From: CAZWDL01 sp964632995
Lineage (GTDB): Bacteria > Bacteroidota > Bacteroidia > Chitinophagales > Saprospiraceae
Assembly (NCBI GenBank): GCA_964632995.1
Contig: CAZWDL010000010.1
Coordinates: 1 to 64,000, forward strand
DNA: 64,000 nucleotides
Direction: 5' to 3'
The position numbers were made by a program, and so were the translations under genes. The notes under the pieces are model-generated. The model searched no databases, was not told where the DNA came from, and saw nothing but the letters and a program-made list of their open reading frames with translations. This document shows, one piece after another, positions 45,087-54,107 of this stretch (position 1 is its first letter; each line of letters starts with the position of its first letter).

Positions 45087-45599
45087 ATGGAGAGGTATAT
45101 CTATATACTTTGTGCGATCAATTGCGGGAAGGCCGCATAATTAATTGGCCATGTTCATTGGGAAAACAGAAAAGTCATGTTCTAATTCCAGAAGATGGAG
45201 CAATAGATTTCTAAACTGATTTGGCAGGTTGGAAAGCTAGACTCCAATGCAAACATAAAGAAAAATGCTGTATTTGTGTGCGAACACGGTTCTTTTTTTC
45301 TAAAATGTGTTCGTACACACCATTTTATCCTTTAATAGTATTTTACGATTTTGGGAAGGCAAACGCTGCCTGTTTTCATAAAAAATTCGGAATCGGTTGG
45401 TTTTAGGATTATTCATAGGTTCTTCGTCATGAGACGTCAAAGGGACTACCAGGCGCGCAAATACAAGAATGGTAGTCATTTTGGCGTCGTAATAGATTAA
45501 TCCGTGAATAACCTGTGTTAGCAGAAGTAGGTTGCCAATAGTCAGTCCTAAGCATTGAATCATACGCACTAAACAAGTGCCTATCGCAAAATTAATTCA
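45087..45599. other. AT-rich intergenic region, no gene recognised
   Basis: About 510 bp between the susC promoter and a small lipoprotein gene. It is AT-richer than its surroundings. An 89-codon minus-strand frame at 45300-45569 does not look like a protein. Confidence 0.5.
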
Positions 45600-45863
45600 A
45601 TGCGGATTTTCATTCAACTACTAACCTGTATAGTATTTTGCCAGACCTTCGCCAGCTGTAGTCCCGAACAAATAGCGGAAACAAAAGTAGAAGAACTCAG
45701 TCTCAATGTTGATATAGGCAGTCCGGAAGCCGTAGCTGCCGGCTGGGTAAGTAATACTTTCTTAGAGTCGCATGCCGAAGCCTCCATCTTTGCCCAAATG
45801 GCAGAAGCAGAACCCCGGCTGGAAGTAGGGACGGAAAGCCACCGGGAGGCGGTTGAAGGGTAG
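45600..45863 (+). CDS. Small putative lipoprotein
   Basis: 87 aa. Leader MRIFIQLLTCIVFCQTF followed by lipobox FASC (Cys20) predicts a lipoprotein. The mature part is short and acidic (IAETKVEELSLNVDIGSPEAVAAGW, SIFAQMAEAEPRLEVG). Not recognised. It could be a truncated remnant, as it ends soon after the leader with no folded domain. It lies 95 bp upstream of the PqaA-like gene, on the same strand, with a hairpin between. Confidence 0.4.
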   Translation: MRIFIQLLTCIVFCQTFASCSPEQIAETKVEELSLNVDIGSPEAVAAGWVSNTFLESHAEASIFAQMAEAEPRLEVGTESHREAVEG

Positions 45864-45884
45864 AGCGGCAGTCCTGAGTAGATA

Positions 45885-45913
45885 AGAACCGATTTATACT
45901 CCAAATCGGTTCT
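45885..45913. terminator. Perfect 11-bp inverted repeat
   Basis: AGAACCGATTT (45885-45895) pairs perfectly with AAATCGGTTCT (45903-45913), 7-nt loop. It follows the small lipoprotein gene and precedes the PqaA-like gene by 45 nt. An A-run rather than a U-run follows, so terminator versus leader structure is unresolved. Confidence 0.45.
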
Positions 45914-45957
45914 AAGCAAAAAAAATTGGATATTTAATTGAAAAACGAATCAGTAAA

Positions 45958-47457
45958 ATGACAAGCATCATGACCCAACGCCGGATTTCTTATCTCCCTT
46001 TCGCTTTCCGTTGGTCGGCCTTTTTCCTGCTCCTTCTTTCCTTCAGTACCTGCAGTTCCCGCGGCCAATCGCCGGGGGAGACTACCGCGACGTCCGTCGC
46101 AGAGGAGAATCCTATGGAGGCCTACGTTGAAACAGTAGATCCCGTTTTTGATTTCGAGCCGGTGCTCCGGATGAAAGGCGACGGTTATACCTTTCACGTA
46201 TTGCGGATGACTTCCCAGGAATGGCTGGACAGCACTTTGGTGGAAGATCCCACCTGGTGGCATTACGTTGAGATTGTAGTTCCCGACGAGGCAAAAGGGA
46301 ATACCGGCATGTTGTACATCGACGGGGGAACCCGTGAGGATGAAGTCCCCGAAAGTCCGCACCCCATCCCAGTGCAGTCCGCCCTGGCCACACAAACCAT
46401 CACCGCCAGGATGCACAACGTTCCCAACCAACCGGTCTACTTCGATAACGACGATGCCGGCGCCCGCTACGAGGACGGCATCATCGCCTATGGTTGGCGG
46501 AAGTTTTTGGAAGGCGGCGCCAAAGCAAAGGATGCCGAGTGGCTGTCACGCCTGCCGATGACCACGGCCGCCGTCCGGGCTATGGATGCGATTACGGCCT
46601 TTACCCGAGAGGAAGCAGGACCGACCGTGGAGCAATTCGTCGTCGCCGGGGGCTCCAAACGGGGTTGGACAACCTGGACCACAGCGGTGACCGACGAGCG
46701 GGTGATCGCCATCGCCCCCTTCGTCATCGACCTGCTCAACCTCGTTCCTTCCTTCGAACACCACTGGCGCGCCTTCGGCTTCTGGTCACCGGCCGTAGAT
46801 GACTACGTCGAAGAAGGAATCATGGAATGGCAGCGCTCCCGGGAATACCGGACCCTGCTCGATATCGTCGAACCCTACTCCTACCGCGAGCAACTGACCC
46901 TGCCCAAATTACTGATCAACGCTACAGGTGATGAATTCTTCCTCCCCGACTCCTGGCGCTTTTACTACCACGATCTCGAAGGAGAAAAACACCTGCGCTA
47001 CGTGCCTAATACCGGCCACTCTCTGAGCGAAACCGACGCTCTTCAGACCTTTATCGCCTTTTATTATGGAATAGTAAACGATCGCCCCCGCCCCACTTTC
47101 GACTGGCGGGTGGAAAATGACACCATATATATAGCTAGCGCTGCTGATATGCCTCCTTCCAGTATTACTCTCTGGCAGGCACACAACCCGGAAGCGCGCG
47201 ACTTCCGCCTGCCGGTGCTCGGCAAATCCTATCAGGCCAGCAACGTACCGCTCAAAGCGGATGGACAATACCAGGTCAGCGTGCCGGTTCCGGAGCGGGG
47301 CTGGCGGGCCTTTTTCGTCGAGCTGACTTTCGATGACTACGGCCCGGCCCCCTTCAAGTCGACAACCGGAGTGGTCGTTGTCCCCGATCAGTATCCCTAT
47401 CCGCCCTATGTGAGCGAGGATCCGCAGGGAACCTCTGCCGAAGAGGCAAAGGATTGA
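45958..47457 (+). CDS. PhoPQ-activated pathogenicity-related (PqaA-like) alpha/beta-hydrolase lipoprotein
   Basis: 499 aa, leader with lipobox FSTC. Matches the PqaA family, whose members have an alpha/beta-hydrolase core of undefined substrate: WWHYVEIVVPDE, MLYIDGGTRED, GGSKRGWTTWT around the candidate nucleophile Ser (about residue 234), LLINATGDEFFLPDSW with an acid, and NTGHSLSETD with a His. The C-terminal ~100 residues are an Ig-like domain (WRAFFVELTFDDYGP). An esterase or peptidase acting on sugars or peptides is inferred. Start at the first ATG or MTQRR four codons in. Confidence 0.87.
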   Translation: MTSIMTQRRISYLPFAFRWSAFFLLLLSFSTCSSRGQSPGETTATSVAEENPMEAYVETVDPVFDFEPVLRMKGDGYTFHVLRMTSQEWLDSTLVEDPTWWHYVEIVVPDEAKGNTGMLYIDGGTREDEVPESPHPIPVQSALATQTITARMHNVPNQPVYFDNDDAGARYEDGIIAYGWRKFLEGGAKAKDAEWLSRLPMTTAAVRAMDAITAFTREEAGPTVEQFVVAGGSKRGWTTWTTAVTDERVIAIAPFVIDLLNLVPSFEHHWRAFGFWSPAVDDYVEEGIMEWQRSREYRTLLDIVEPYSYREQLTLPKLLINATGDEFFLPDSWRFYYHDLEGEKHLRYVPNTGHSLSETDALQTFIAFYYGIVNDRPRPTFDWRVENDTIYIASAADMPPSSITLWQAHNPEARDFRLPVLGKSYQASNVPLKADGQYQVSVPVPERGWRAFFVELTFDDYGPAPFKSTTGVVVVPDQYPYPPYVSEDPQGTSAEEAKD

Positions 47458-47534
47458 GTTTTAATTCCACCCCTCAATTTGCGGATAGAACAATACGTAT
47501 CGATTACCCACAACTTTAGTCGGTACAAACTTCC

Positions 47535-47719
47535 TCTGTTCTTCCCCGCCCATCCTACGGCTGGTCGGGTAAATGTTTTTCTGTTCATCCCCGCCCTCGT
47601 TCCTCGGGACGGGTAAATGTTCTGCGGTTCCGGCCTGTTTGAAACAGTTTTTCACCTTTTTGTAGACATTCAGAACCGCAGAACAGTAAAACTGACGAAC
47701 AGATGAACCGTAGAAGTAG
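47535..47719. repeat. 45-bp tandem repeat and inverted repeat at a convergent junction
   Basis: Two imperfect direct copies with 45-bp period (from 47535 and 47580), each containing TCTGTTC, CCCCGCCC and CGGGTAAATGTT. The second runs into GTTCTGCGGTTC (47619-47630), inverted perfectly at 47673-47684. The 18 bp at 47611-47628 recur exactly at 2595-2612, and 47697-47719 nearly matches 20274-20296. Confidence 0.75.
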
Positions 47720-48033
47720 CCAAACCCGGACTTATGGGTAATCAACACTAGAACAATACCCAGGAAAACCAGTACGTCATCATTCCGTCGACCGGGGGCA
47801 GGCGGACGCCGGCGTCAGAAAGAATAAATGGGTTTTACGCTCAATTATCTAAAATAACAGAAGTGAGGATTCGGCGCTAGCTTTTTTATCTGGGTTGTCT
47901 CGAGGCGGACAGGTGTGGTCTTGGATACTTTTTATTTCTACGTTCGACATTCTTCCGTTCTACGATTCAGTTCATGAGGCAACCTCAATCGTCGATATAT
48001 CCCAAACCGCCTGAATTGATAACATAGGCTCTT
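47720..48033. other. Intergenic region with a 12-bp palindrome
   Basis: GACGCCGGCGTC at 47805-47816 is a perfect palindrome. A degenerate relative of the GTAGAACAGAAG word (minus strand) lies near 47945-47975. No gene recognised. Confidence 0.45.
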
Positions 48034-49155
48034 TCAATACAGCCCTTCAAAAAAGGATTCCCGCCGTTTGATACCCTCGTAGAAGAAGAACACCTCTCCT
48101 TCGATGCCGTATTTTCGGTTCTCTGCCACCATCTGTTCCAGCAGGGCAGGTTCAGCGACGTAGCTGCCTACCTTGAGCAGAATACCGGGAAAAACTTTAT
48201 CCAGATCGGAGGATACTACCTGTCTCTGCACGATCTTTTGCAATTCCCCCCGGTAAGCACTAATATCGTAGCGATAGATTTGCGGAAGCACCTCGTCCAC
48301 CCAACCCTTGCGCACCCAGGTGGGCCAGTCCTGAAGATATTCCTGTTTGCTCCAGGGGTAGACGCTGGGCGCCGAGGAGATAATAAGGCCCTCATCGAGC
48401 GCTTTCAGTTCCTTGTGCATGCGTTCCATAAAGTTATTGAGCAGACCGGCCCGCCAGTCAATCCATTCCGGATCAAAATGATCTTCGGGCGGATCAGCGC
48501 CATTGTGCGCCTCCCGGTAGCGCGCAACAGAGAGGGAGTCGTACCCCGCTGTAGAGGGCAGTGCGGGCAGCCGGTCATCCCCCTGCACACCGTCAATGTC
48601 GTAGTTTTCCACTACCTCCTTCATCAGCGACAGCATAAAATCCTGCACCGCCGGATCAAAGGCGTTCATCCACTGAAAATTATTTTTGGATACAATGTTC
48701 CCAGTGATATCCCGGGCAGCCCAGCGGGGCCGCTTTTTCAACAGGTGGCCACCCTCTTCGGGTTGTCCGTATGAAGAGGCAAAGCCATACTCAAACCAGG
48801 CCACCACCCGGATATCCTCCGCCTGCGCCGTTTCGATGAGCTCCCGCAGGGGATCCCGATCACCTAATTCCGGGTCAATCCGCACACCAAATTCCTCCTC
48901 CATCATCTGGCTTGGGTAAAGCGTATACCCCTTATTCCAGGTGACCACGTAAATCGTATTGAACCCATACCGCACTGCCATATCCACCGCCTCCTCTATA
49001 CCGGCCCGGGAATACAAGGCATCACTGTCGACATTGGTCAGCCAGAACCCCCGCGTAGCATTTACCGAAGGTTCTTCCACCGGCGCCGCAGCCTCCGGCT
49101 TATCCCCACATGAAATCAGCAAACCGATGAAAAATAAAATGGTCACTCTTCGCAT
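48034..49155 (-). CDS. Family-10-type glycosylhydrolase (GHL10) lipoprotein
   Basis: 373-aa lipoprotein (lipobox ISC, Cys16). A GHL10/DUF187 (beta/alpha)8 hydrolase: GFWLTNVDSDALYS, NTIYVVTWNKGYTLYPS, VVAWFEYGF, YDIDGVQGDDRLP with the conserved Asp cluster, ISSAPSVYPWSK, DEVLPQIYRYD. The family includes glucosidase-like enzymes, and the specific substrate is unknown. The gene follows the AGE epimerase gene by 28 bp on the same strand, so they are probably co-transcribed. Confidence 0.87.
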   Translation of the reverse strand: MRRVTILFFIGLLISCGDKPEAAAPVEEPSVNATRGFWLTNVDSDALYSRAGIEEAVDMAVRYGFNTIYVVTWNKGYTLYPSQMMEEEFGVRIDPELGDRDPLRELIETAQAEDIRVVAWFEYGFASSYGQPEEGGHLLKKRPRWAARDITGNIVSKNNFQWMNAFDPAVQDFMLSLMKEVVENYDIDGVQGDDRLPALPSTAGYDSLSVARYREAHNGADPPEDHFDPEWIDWRAGLLNNFMERMHKELKALDEGLIISSAPSVYPWSKQEYLQDWPTWVRKGWVDEVLPQIYRYDISAYRGELQKIVQRQVVSSDLDKVFPGILLKVGSYVAEPALLEQMVAENRKYGIEGEVFFFYEGIKRRESFFEGLY

Positions 49156-49183
49156 ATACTCTTAAGCTTGAACTTTGAACCCT

Positions 49184-50350
49184 TCAACCTTCCCCTCGCA
49201 AAAGCTCCAGCTCCCGCCAGCACTGGTACAAAGCCCGCGGAACGTGAAAACACCCTTTCCACTTCCCGCCTTTCAGATCGGAGAGGCGCTCGCCGCGCCG
49301 GTTGAGATAGCCAAACCACTCTCCGTGTTCCGCATCGGTGAAGCGGGGCCAGGTGTATTCATGCAGGCGCTCAAACCACTTGCGAAAGTCCTCCTCACCG
49401 GTATGCCGCCAGCCTTTCAGCATTGCCACCAACGATTCCAGGTGTACCCACCACAATTTGCGATCCCACTCCAGTTGCTGGGGTGGATAGCCCTTTATAT
49501 CCATGAAATAAAAAATCCCACCGTACTCTTCGTCCCAGCCGTACTCGATCATGCGCAGGGCGCGCTGGGCAGCCTGTACGATCAGGCCGCGGTCGCCCAT
49601 TCTTTCGCCCAGGTCCATAACAAACCACATCGCTTCGATGGCGTGGCCGGGGTTGAGAAGGCGTCCGTCAAAGGAATCGGAAAAGCCGCCCTTCTGCGTC
49701 ACATTTTCCAGAACAACCTGTTCCTCGGTTTGATAGAAAACGTCCATCACTTCGATGATCACATCCCGGGTCAGTTCTTGGACCAGATCCTCTTCCAACA
49801 AATCCTCCAGTTCCAGCGCCAGGTGGCTCAGTATCATAGGCAGAGCGAAATTCTTCAGTTCGCGCGTACCGGGATAAGCCTTATTGTATTTCCCTTTGGG
49901 ATTATCCCGTCGCCGGATTACGCGCTGAAAAGTCTGTCGGGCAATTTCGGCGTAGCGTTCCTCGCCGGTAGCCTTGTACAGCTCTCCGAAAGCCAGAGCG
50001 GCAAAGCAATCCGAAAATACATTGTATGGCTGCACCAGTGGAGCGCCGGCCCGGTTGAGCGCAAAATACCAGTTGCCCTGCTCATCCCGGCCGTGTTTCT
50101 CCAGGAAACGGGCGCCGTGCCGTGCCATTTCCAGCCATTCCTGCCGCTTTTCGAGGCGGTTATAGAGCATGGCAAAAGTTCCCGTTTGCCTGGCCTGCAG
50201 CCAGACAAATTTGTCGGTGTCGTACACCGTTCCATCCCGGAGCAGGCAGGAGAAGAACCCACCCTGCTCATCATCACGGGAGTGCCTCATCCAGAAAGGA
50301 AGTACGCTGTTCAGCAATTCGTTTTTGTACTGATCAATAAAGTCGGTCAT
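49184..50350 (-). CDS. AGE family sugar epimerase/isomerase (N-acylglucosamine 2-epimerase-like)
   Basis: 388-aa cytoplasmic (alpha/alpha)6-barrel. FWMRHSRDDEQGGFFSCL, TDKFVWLQARQTGTFAMLY, NPGHAIEAMWF and KGCFHVPRALYQCW match the AGE family, with the two catalytic His in GHAIE and CFHVPR. Members interconvert GlcNAc/ManNAc, glucose/mannose, or isomerise mannose to fructose; I cannot choose. In a region rich in mannosidases, mannose conversion is plausible. It is first in a likely two-gene operon with GHL10. Confidence 0.9.
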   Translation of the reverse strand: MTDFIDQYKNELLNSVLPFWMRHSRDDEQGGFFSCLLRDGTVYDTDKFVWLQARQTGTFAMLYNRLEKRQEWLEMARHGARFLEKHGRDEQGNWYFALNRAGAPLVQPYNVFSDCFAALAFGELYKATGEERYAEIARQTFQRVIRRRDNPKGKYNKAYPGTRELKNFALPMILSHLALELEDLLEEDLVQELTRDVIIEVMDVFYQTEEQVVLENVTQKGGFSDSFDGRLLNPGHAIEAMWFVMDLGERMGDRGLIVQAAQRALRMIEYGWDEEYGGIFYFMDIKGYPPQQLEWDRKLWWVHLESLVAMLKGWRHTGEEDFRKWFERLHEYTWPRFTDAEHGEWFGYLNRRGERLSDLKGGKWKGCFHVPRALYQCWRELELLRGEG

Positions 50351-50531
50351 GGCCTTTTTGTTTTAATGCTTGCTTTGGTATGATAAGCATCTAGCCGGGA
50401 AAAAGTTGGATGAACATTTTAGAATACCTCCCCTTTGAAACCAGGTTTTGCTGATGCGCTTTCACCAGCCGGGTGTGGGATTCCAGAAGAGAGCTGCGGA
50501 AGTAGTTGCAGAAAAGCCTGTTTTCCTGACT

Positions 50532-53500
50532 TCATTCCAAAACTACCTGCTTCTCATACCCCACCACCGGGCCATTATTCTGCACGAAGAACACCCGGTT
50601 TCCCATAACTGCGATCCCCCGCACATCGCCCCGGATGCTAAGGCCGGAGCGATAGTTAGGCACATATTCAAATCCCGCTTCCCCACGGTTGAGGAATAAC
50701 TGGCCATAATTGGCATCCCAGCGTCCCCAGTTAGCACGGGTTCGCTCGCGGTTACCGGCCAGGAGCAGGTCGGTGCGTCCGTCGCGGTCGGCATCGAGAG
50801 TGGCGATGGCGTAAACGGGAGCAGCCTGGGCTATATTCGGTAGTTCGTGCATGGTCCAGTTGCCGTCCTCCCGGTTTTCGATCCATATGGTTTTGGCAAA
50901 ATCAGCCTGCAGACGGCCGGCCTGTTCCAGTTGCTCCGGCGACAGGATGTCCTCGATAGTTGCTTCGGCGTAAGATTCGTAATCGGTGAATTTCTTGCGG
51001 ATGCTCACAAGCTGACCGAACAATTCATCGCGGCTGAAAGCTGGATATTCCTTACCTTGAATGTAGTAGGTCAGAATAGGGTCGACAGAGCCGTTATCAT
51101 CAAAATCACCGTAATAAATTGTGGCCGGTTCTTCAGTATTGACCTGCATTTGGTGGTTAGCGCCCAGGTTGCCGGCGACCAGATCGGGATCCCCGTCATT
51201 GTCGAGATCGGCCTGATGTAGGGTGCTCCACCAACCGCTGGCAGGTACTCCCAAATCAAGATCTGCCGGAAAGAACCGGCTGTTCCCGTTGCGGAAAACA
51301 CGCAGCGGCATCCACTCGCCGGCCAGGACGAGGTCGGGGCGGCTGTCGCCGTCGGCGTCTATCCATTCGGCATCGGTCACCATCCCGGTTTGCAAGAGTT
51401 CAGGCGCCATTTCCTCCGTCACCAGGGTGAAAATGCCCAGTCCATCGTTGCGGAGCAGGTGGCTCTTCGGCGCCAGAGGATAGTTGCCTGGGATAAGGCG
51501 GCCGCCGACAAACAGATCCATATCCCCGTCGCCGTCAAAATCAAAAGGAGCCACACAGCCGCCGCTGATCAGCATACGGGGCAGGGCTTGCGGCGCCCGT
51601 TCGAAGTTGCCGGCGCCGTCATTGAGATACAAGCGGTCCTGCAATGCGAGATCTTCGGGAAGAAAATCGTAGCCCCCGCTGACGACGTACAGGTCGAGGT
51701 CGGCATCACCGTCGGCATCGAAGAAAGCGGCGTCGATGTCTTCGTGGATGATGTCCTTACGGAAGGCAGCGGCCGAGGAAGCGATAAAGCTTCCGTCCTC
51801 TTGTTGCAGGAATAAAGCCCCCGCCTGCAATTTGGCCCCGCCGATAAAGAGATCCTCCCGGCCGTCTTTGTTAACATCGGCCCTGGCCAGCGCCGGCCCT
51901 TCGGTGGAGAGCATCCAGGGCAGCAGCGCCTGCCGCTTAAAGTCTACCGAGGTATTTTCCCGGTGTTCGAAACCCGGAGCAGCGGATGAAGCTTTAAAGT
52001 AGGTGGCTTCCGCCAGGCTTTCCTGCGGCCCGCGACCGGCATTATTGATATCCAGCACCAGTTCCCGGTCGGGTGATACTCCCTGCAGCACTTGCCGCCG
52101 GCCGTCGGGCCAGTTTACAACCAGGCGCTCGACCGGTTCTGCGGCGGGCAGCCCAAAATGCAGGGGCAGATGCATAGCCGACTGGAAGCCCCGTACCGGA
52201 ATAAATTCCTGAACGGCGACCTGTTCGCCGCGGTGCAGTTCTACCCGGGCCCCTATACCGTTGCGGTTGTTGCCGCTCCCCTGCAGCTTCACCCGCAGGT
52301 AATGACCGCCCTGTATCTGGTTTTCGTAAATGGCCGCCGGCTCGTTGATGTTATTGAGCACCAGGTCCAGGTCACCGTCCAGATCCAGATCGGCGTAGCC
52401 GGCGCCGTTGGTCAAAAGAAGATCATCGAAGCTCCAGTCAGCCACTTTATTCGAAAAGCTCAGATCGCCGTTGTTGCGAAATATATAGTTGTGGGTTTTG
52501 CTCGATTCCATCTGGTTGATGATCTCCATCAGGGCGGCTGATTTTTCTCCCCGCAATTCCCGGATGCGCTGATCGGCGTAATAGTCCATGAAGTCGCGGT
52601 TTGTATAATCCCGCAGGTACCCGTTGGAAATAAACAGATCCTTCCAGCCATCGTTGTCGAAATCAGCAAAGAGGGCAGCCCAGCTCCAATCTGTGTTGGA
52701 AATACCTGCCAACTGCCCCACTTCCGAAAAGGTGCCATCCCCGTTGTTGAGCTGCAGCATATTGCGCATCACCTGATGGTAATAGCCGTTGCGCAGCTGC
52801 GACTGGTACTTTTCGTATTTATCCGGACCGAAGAGCAGCTTCTGGCGGCGATTGTCCTCCGGCAGCATATCTAGGGCCAGGATATCGGTCCGCCCGTCGT
52901 TGTTGTAATCAGCTATATCGGACCCCATCGAGAAGTGGGGAATGTGGCCGAGTCGCTTTTCCAGTTCTTCGCTGAAGGTCCCGTCACCCTTGTTCATATA
53001 GAGGTAATCCTCCTCGATGTAATCATTGGAAACATAGAGGTCCAGCCAGCCGTCATTGTCGAGGTCGGAAGCGGCGACTCCCAGGCCAAAGCCCAAGGGA
53101 TTATTGATAATACCGGCAGCTTCCGTCACATTGACAAAGCGACCGTTATCGTTTCTAAGGAGCTGATCACCGGCATACTTATCTTTCATTTTCTTGACGA
53201 AGGAAGCATCGAAATTTTGAAACTCCTCGATGTTGTGATTGAGCAAATAGACATCGAGATCATTGTCCCGGTCGTAGTCGAAGAAAAGAGCCTGTGTGGT
53301 ATAGGCCGGCACATCGAGCCCGTAAACGGCGGCTTTTTCCGTAAAGGTGGCGTCACCATTATTCAGATAGAGTTCATTGCGTCGCTGCGCCACCGGTAGA
53401 TCACCTGAATAACACAGGTAGATATCCAGATAGCCGTCGGCGTTGATGTCGACCATGCTGACGCCCGTGTTCCAGCTACCGGGCCGCCCGGCTACGCCCG

Positions 53501-53834
53501 CCGCTTCGGTTATGTCTTCAAAGTTCAGATCGCCTTTATTCAGGTAAAGTTTGTTAGGCAGCATATTGGCCGAAAAATAGAGATCCGGCAGTCCGTCATT
53601 ATTGATATCCCCGATAGCAACACCCCCGCCGTTGTAGAAATACTCGTAGGAGAGCACGTTCAGTTCCTCGGTTTCGGTAAGCTGATTGGCAAAGGTGATC
53701 CCGGTGCGCCGGGCGTCGAGCCGTTCAAAACTGCCCCGATTGCCAGCATCCTTCTCTCCGGAAGAACCGGAACCGCCGCAGCTCATCAGAATGAGGACTG
53801 TGAATAATAAAATTGAAATACTTCCCTTGCTCAT
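50532..53834 (-). CDS. FG-GAP/VCBS repeat lipoprotein with ASPIC/UnbV domain (CRTAC1-like)
   Basis: 1100-aa lipoprotein (lipobox MSC, Cys19). Many Ca2+-binding VCBS/FG-GAP blades with DxNxDGxxDL motifs (DINNDGLPDLYFS, DLDNDGWLDLYVS, DYNNDGRTDIL, DVNKDGREDLF) build one or two propellers. The ASPIC/UnbV domain lies in the middle, about residues 505-595 (GIGARVELHRGEQ, NWPDGRRQVLQG). Bacteroidota carry several such proteins near SusCD and sulfatase/glycosidase genes; glycan binding or surface adhesion is inferred, not shown. Divergent from the second GH92 gene, so both may share a regulatory region. Confidence 0.92.
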   Translation of the reverse strand: MSKGSISILLFTVLILMSCGGSGSSGEKDAGNRGSFERLDARRTGITFANQLTETEELNVLSYEYFYNGGGVAIGDINNDGLPDLYFSANMLPNKLYLNKGDLNFEDITEAAGVAGRPGSWNTGVSMVDINADGYLDIYLCYSGDLPVAQRRNELYLNNGDATFTEKAAVYGLDVPAYTTQALFFDYDRDNDLDVYLLNHNIEEFQNFDASFVKKMKDKYAGDQLLRNDNGRFVNVTEAAGIINNPLGFGLGVAASDLDNDGWLDLYVSNDYIEEDYLYMNKGDGTFSEELEKRLGHIPHFSMGSDIADYNNDGRTDILALDMLPEDNRRQKLLFGPDKYEKYQSQLRNGYYHQVMRNMLQLNNGDGTFSEVGQLAGISNTDWSWAALFADFDNDGWKDLFISNGYLRDYTNRDFMDYYADQRIRELRGEKSAALMEIINQMESSKTHNYIFRNNGDLSFSNKVADWSFDDLLLTNGAGYADLDLDGDLDLVLNNINEPAAIYENQIQGGHYLRVKLQGSGNNRNGIGARVELHRGEQVAVQEFIPVRGFQSAMHLPLHFGLPAAEPVERLVVNWPDGRRQVLQGVSPDRELVLDINNAGRGPQESLAEATYFKASSAAPGFEHRENTSVDFKRQALLPWMLSTEGPALARADVNKDGREDLFIGGAKLQAGALFLQQEDGSFIASSAAAFRKDIIHEDIDAAFFDADGDADLDLYVVSGGYDFLPEDLALQDRLYLNDGAGNFERAPQALPRMLISGGCVAPFDFDGDGDMDLFVGGRLIPGNYPLAPKSHLLRNDGLGIFTLVTEEMAPELLQTGMVTDAEWIDADGDSRPDLVLAGEWMPLRVFRNGNSRFFPADLDLGVPASGWWSTLHQADLDNDGDPDLVAGNLGANHQMQVNTEEPATIYYGDFDDNGSVDPILTYYIQGKEYPAFSRDELFGQLVSIRKKFTDYESYAEATIEDILSPEQLEQAGRLQADFAKTIWIENREDGNWTMHELPNIAQAAPVYAIATLDADRDGRTDLLLAGNRERTRANWGRWDANYGQLFLNRGEAGFEYVPNYRSGLSIRGDVRGIAVMGNRVFFVQNNGPVVGYEKQVVLE

Positions 53835-54107
53835 AATATGGTATGTTTTGCCGAAAGCCGACGCTGTTAACTGATAAATTAATACACCGGACAGGGCGGC
53901 GCATCACTAACCTTTCTTCTTTTCCTGTATCCCTACCAGCTGCTTCTGCTGGTTTTCAACTGTTTACCAACCTGCATTTATTGCCCTGCCAGACAAGTTT
54001 AAAAGCCGAAATTACGCATTTGCGGAGCAAGCGACCAAAAACAGGGATGAAATGTGTGCGGACACAGACGCTTTTATTATTTTGGGCCTTCCCCTAATCA
54101 CGACACT
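53835..54107. other. Divergent intergenic region
   Basis: 273 bp between the ASPIC/UnbV and second GH92 starts. It should hold promoters for both directions, but I see no clear -33/-7 pair or strong inverted repeat. Confidence 0.5.

Noticed and set aside
45300..45569. 89-codon minus-strand frame in the AT-rich gap upstream of susC
   Set aside because: No recognisable domain, odd composition, and low-complexity context. I judge it non-coding, though not disproved.
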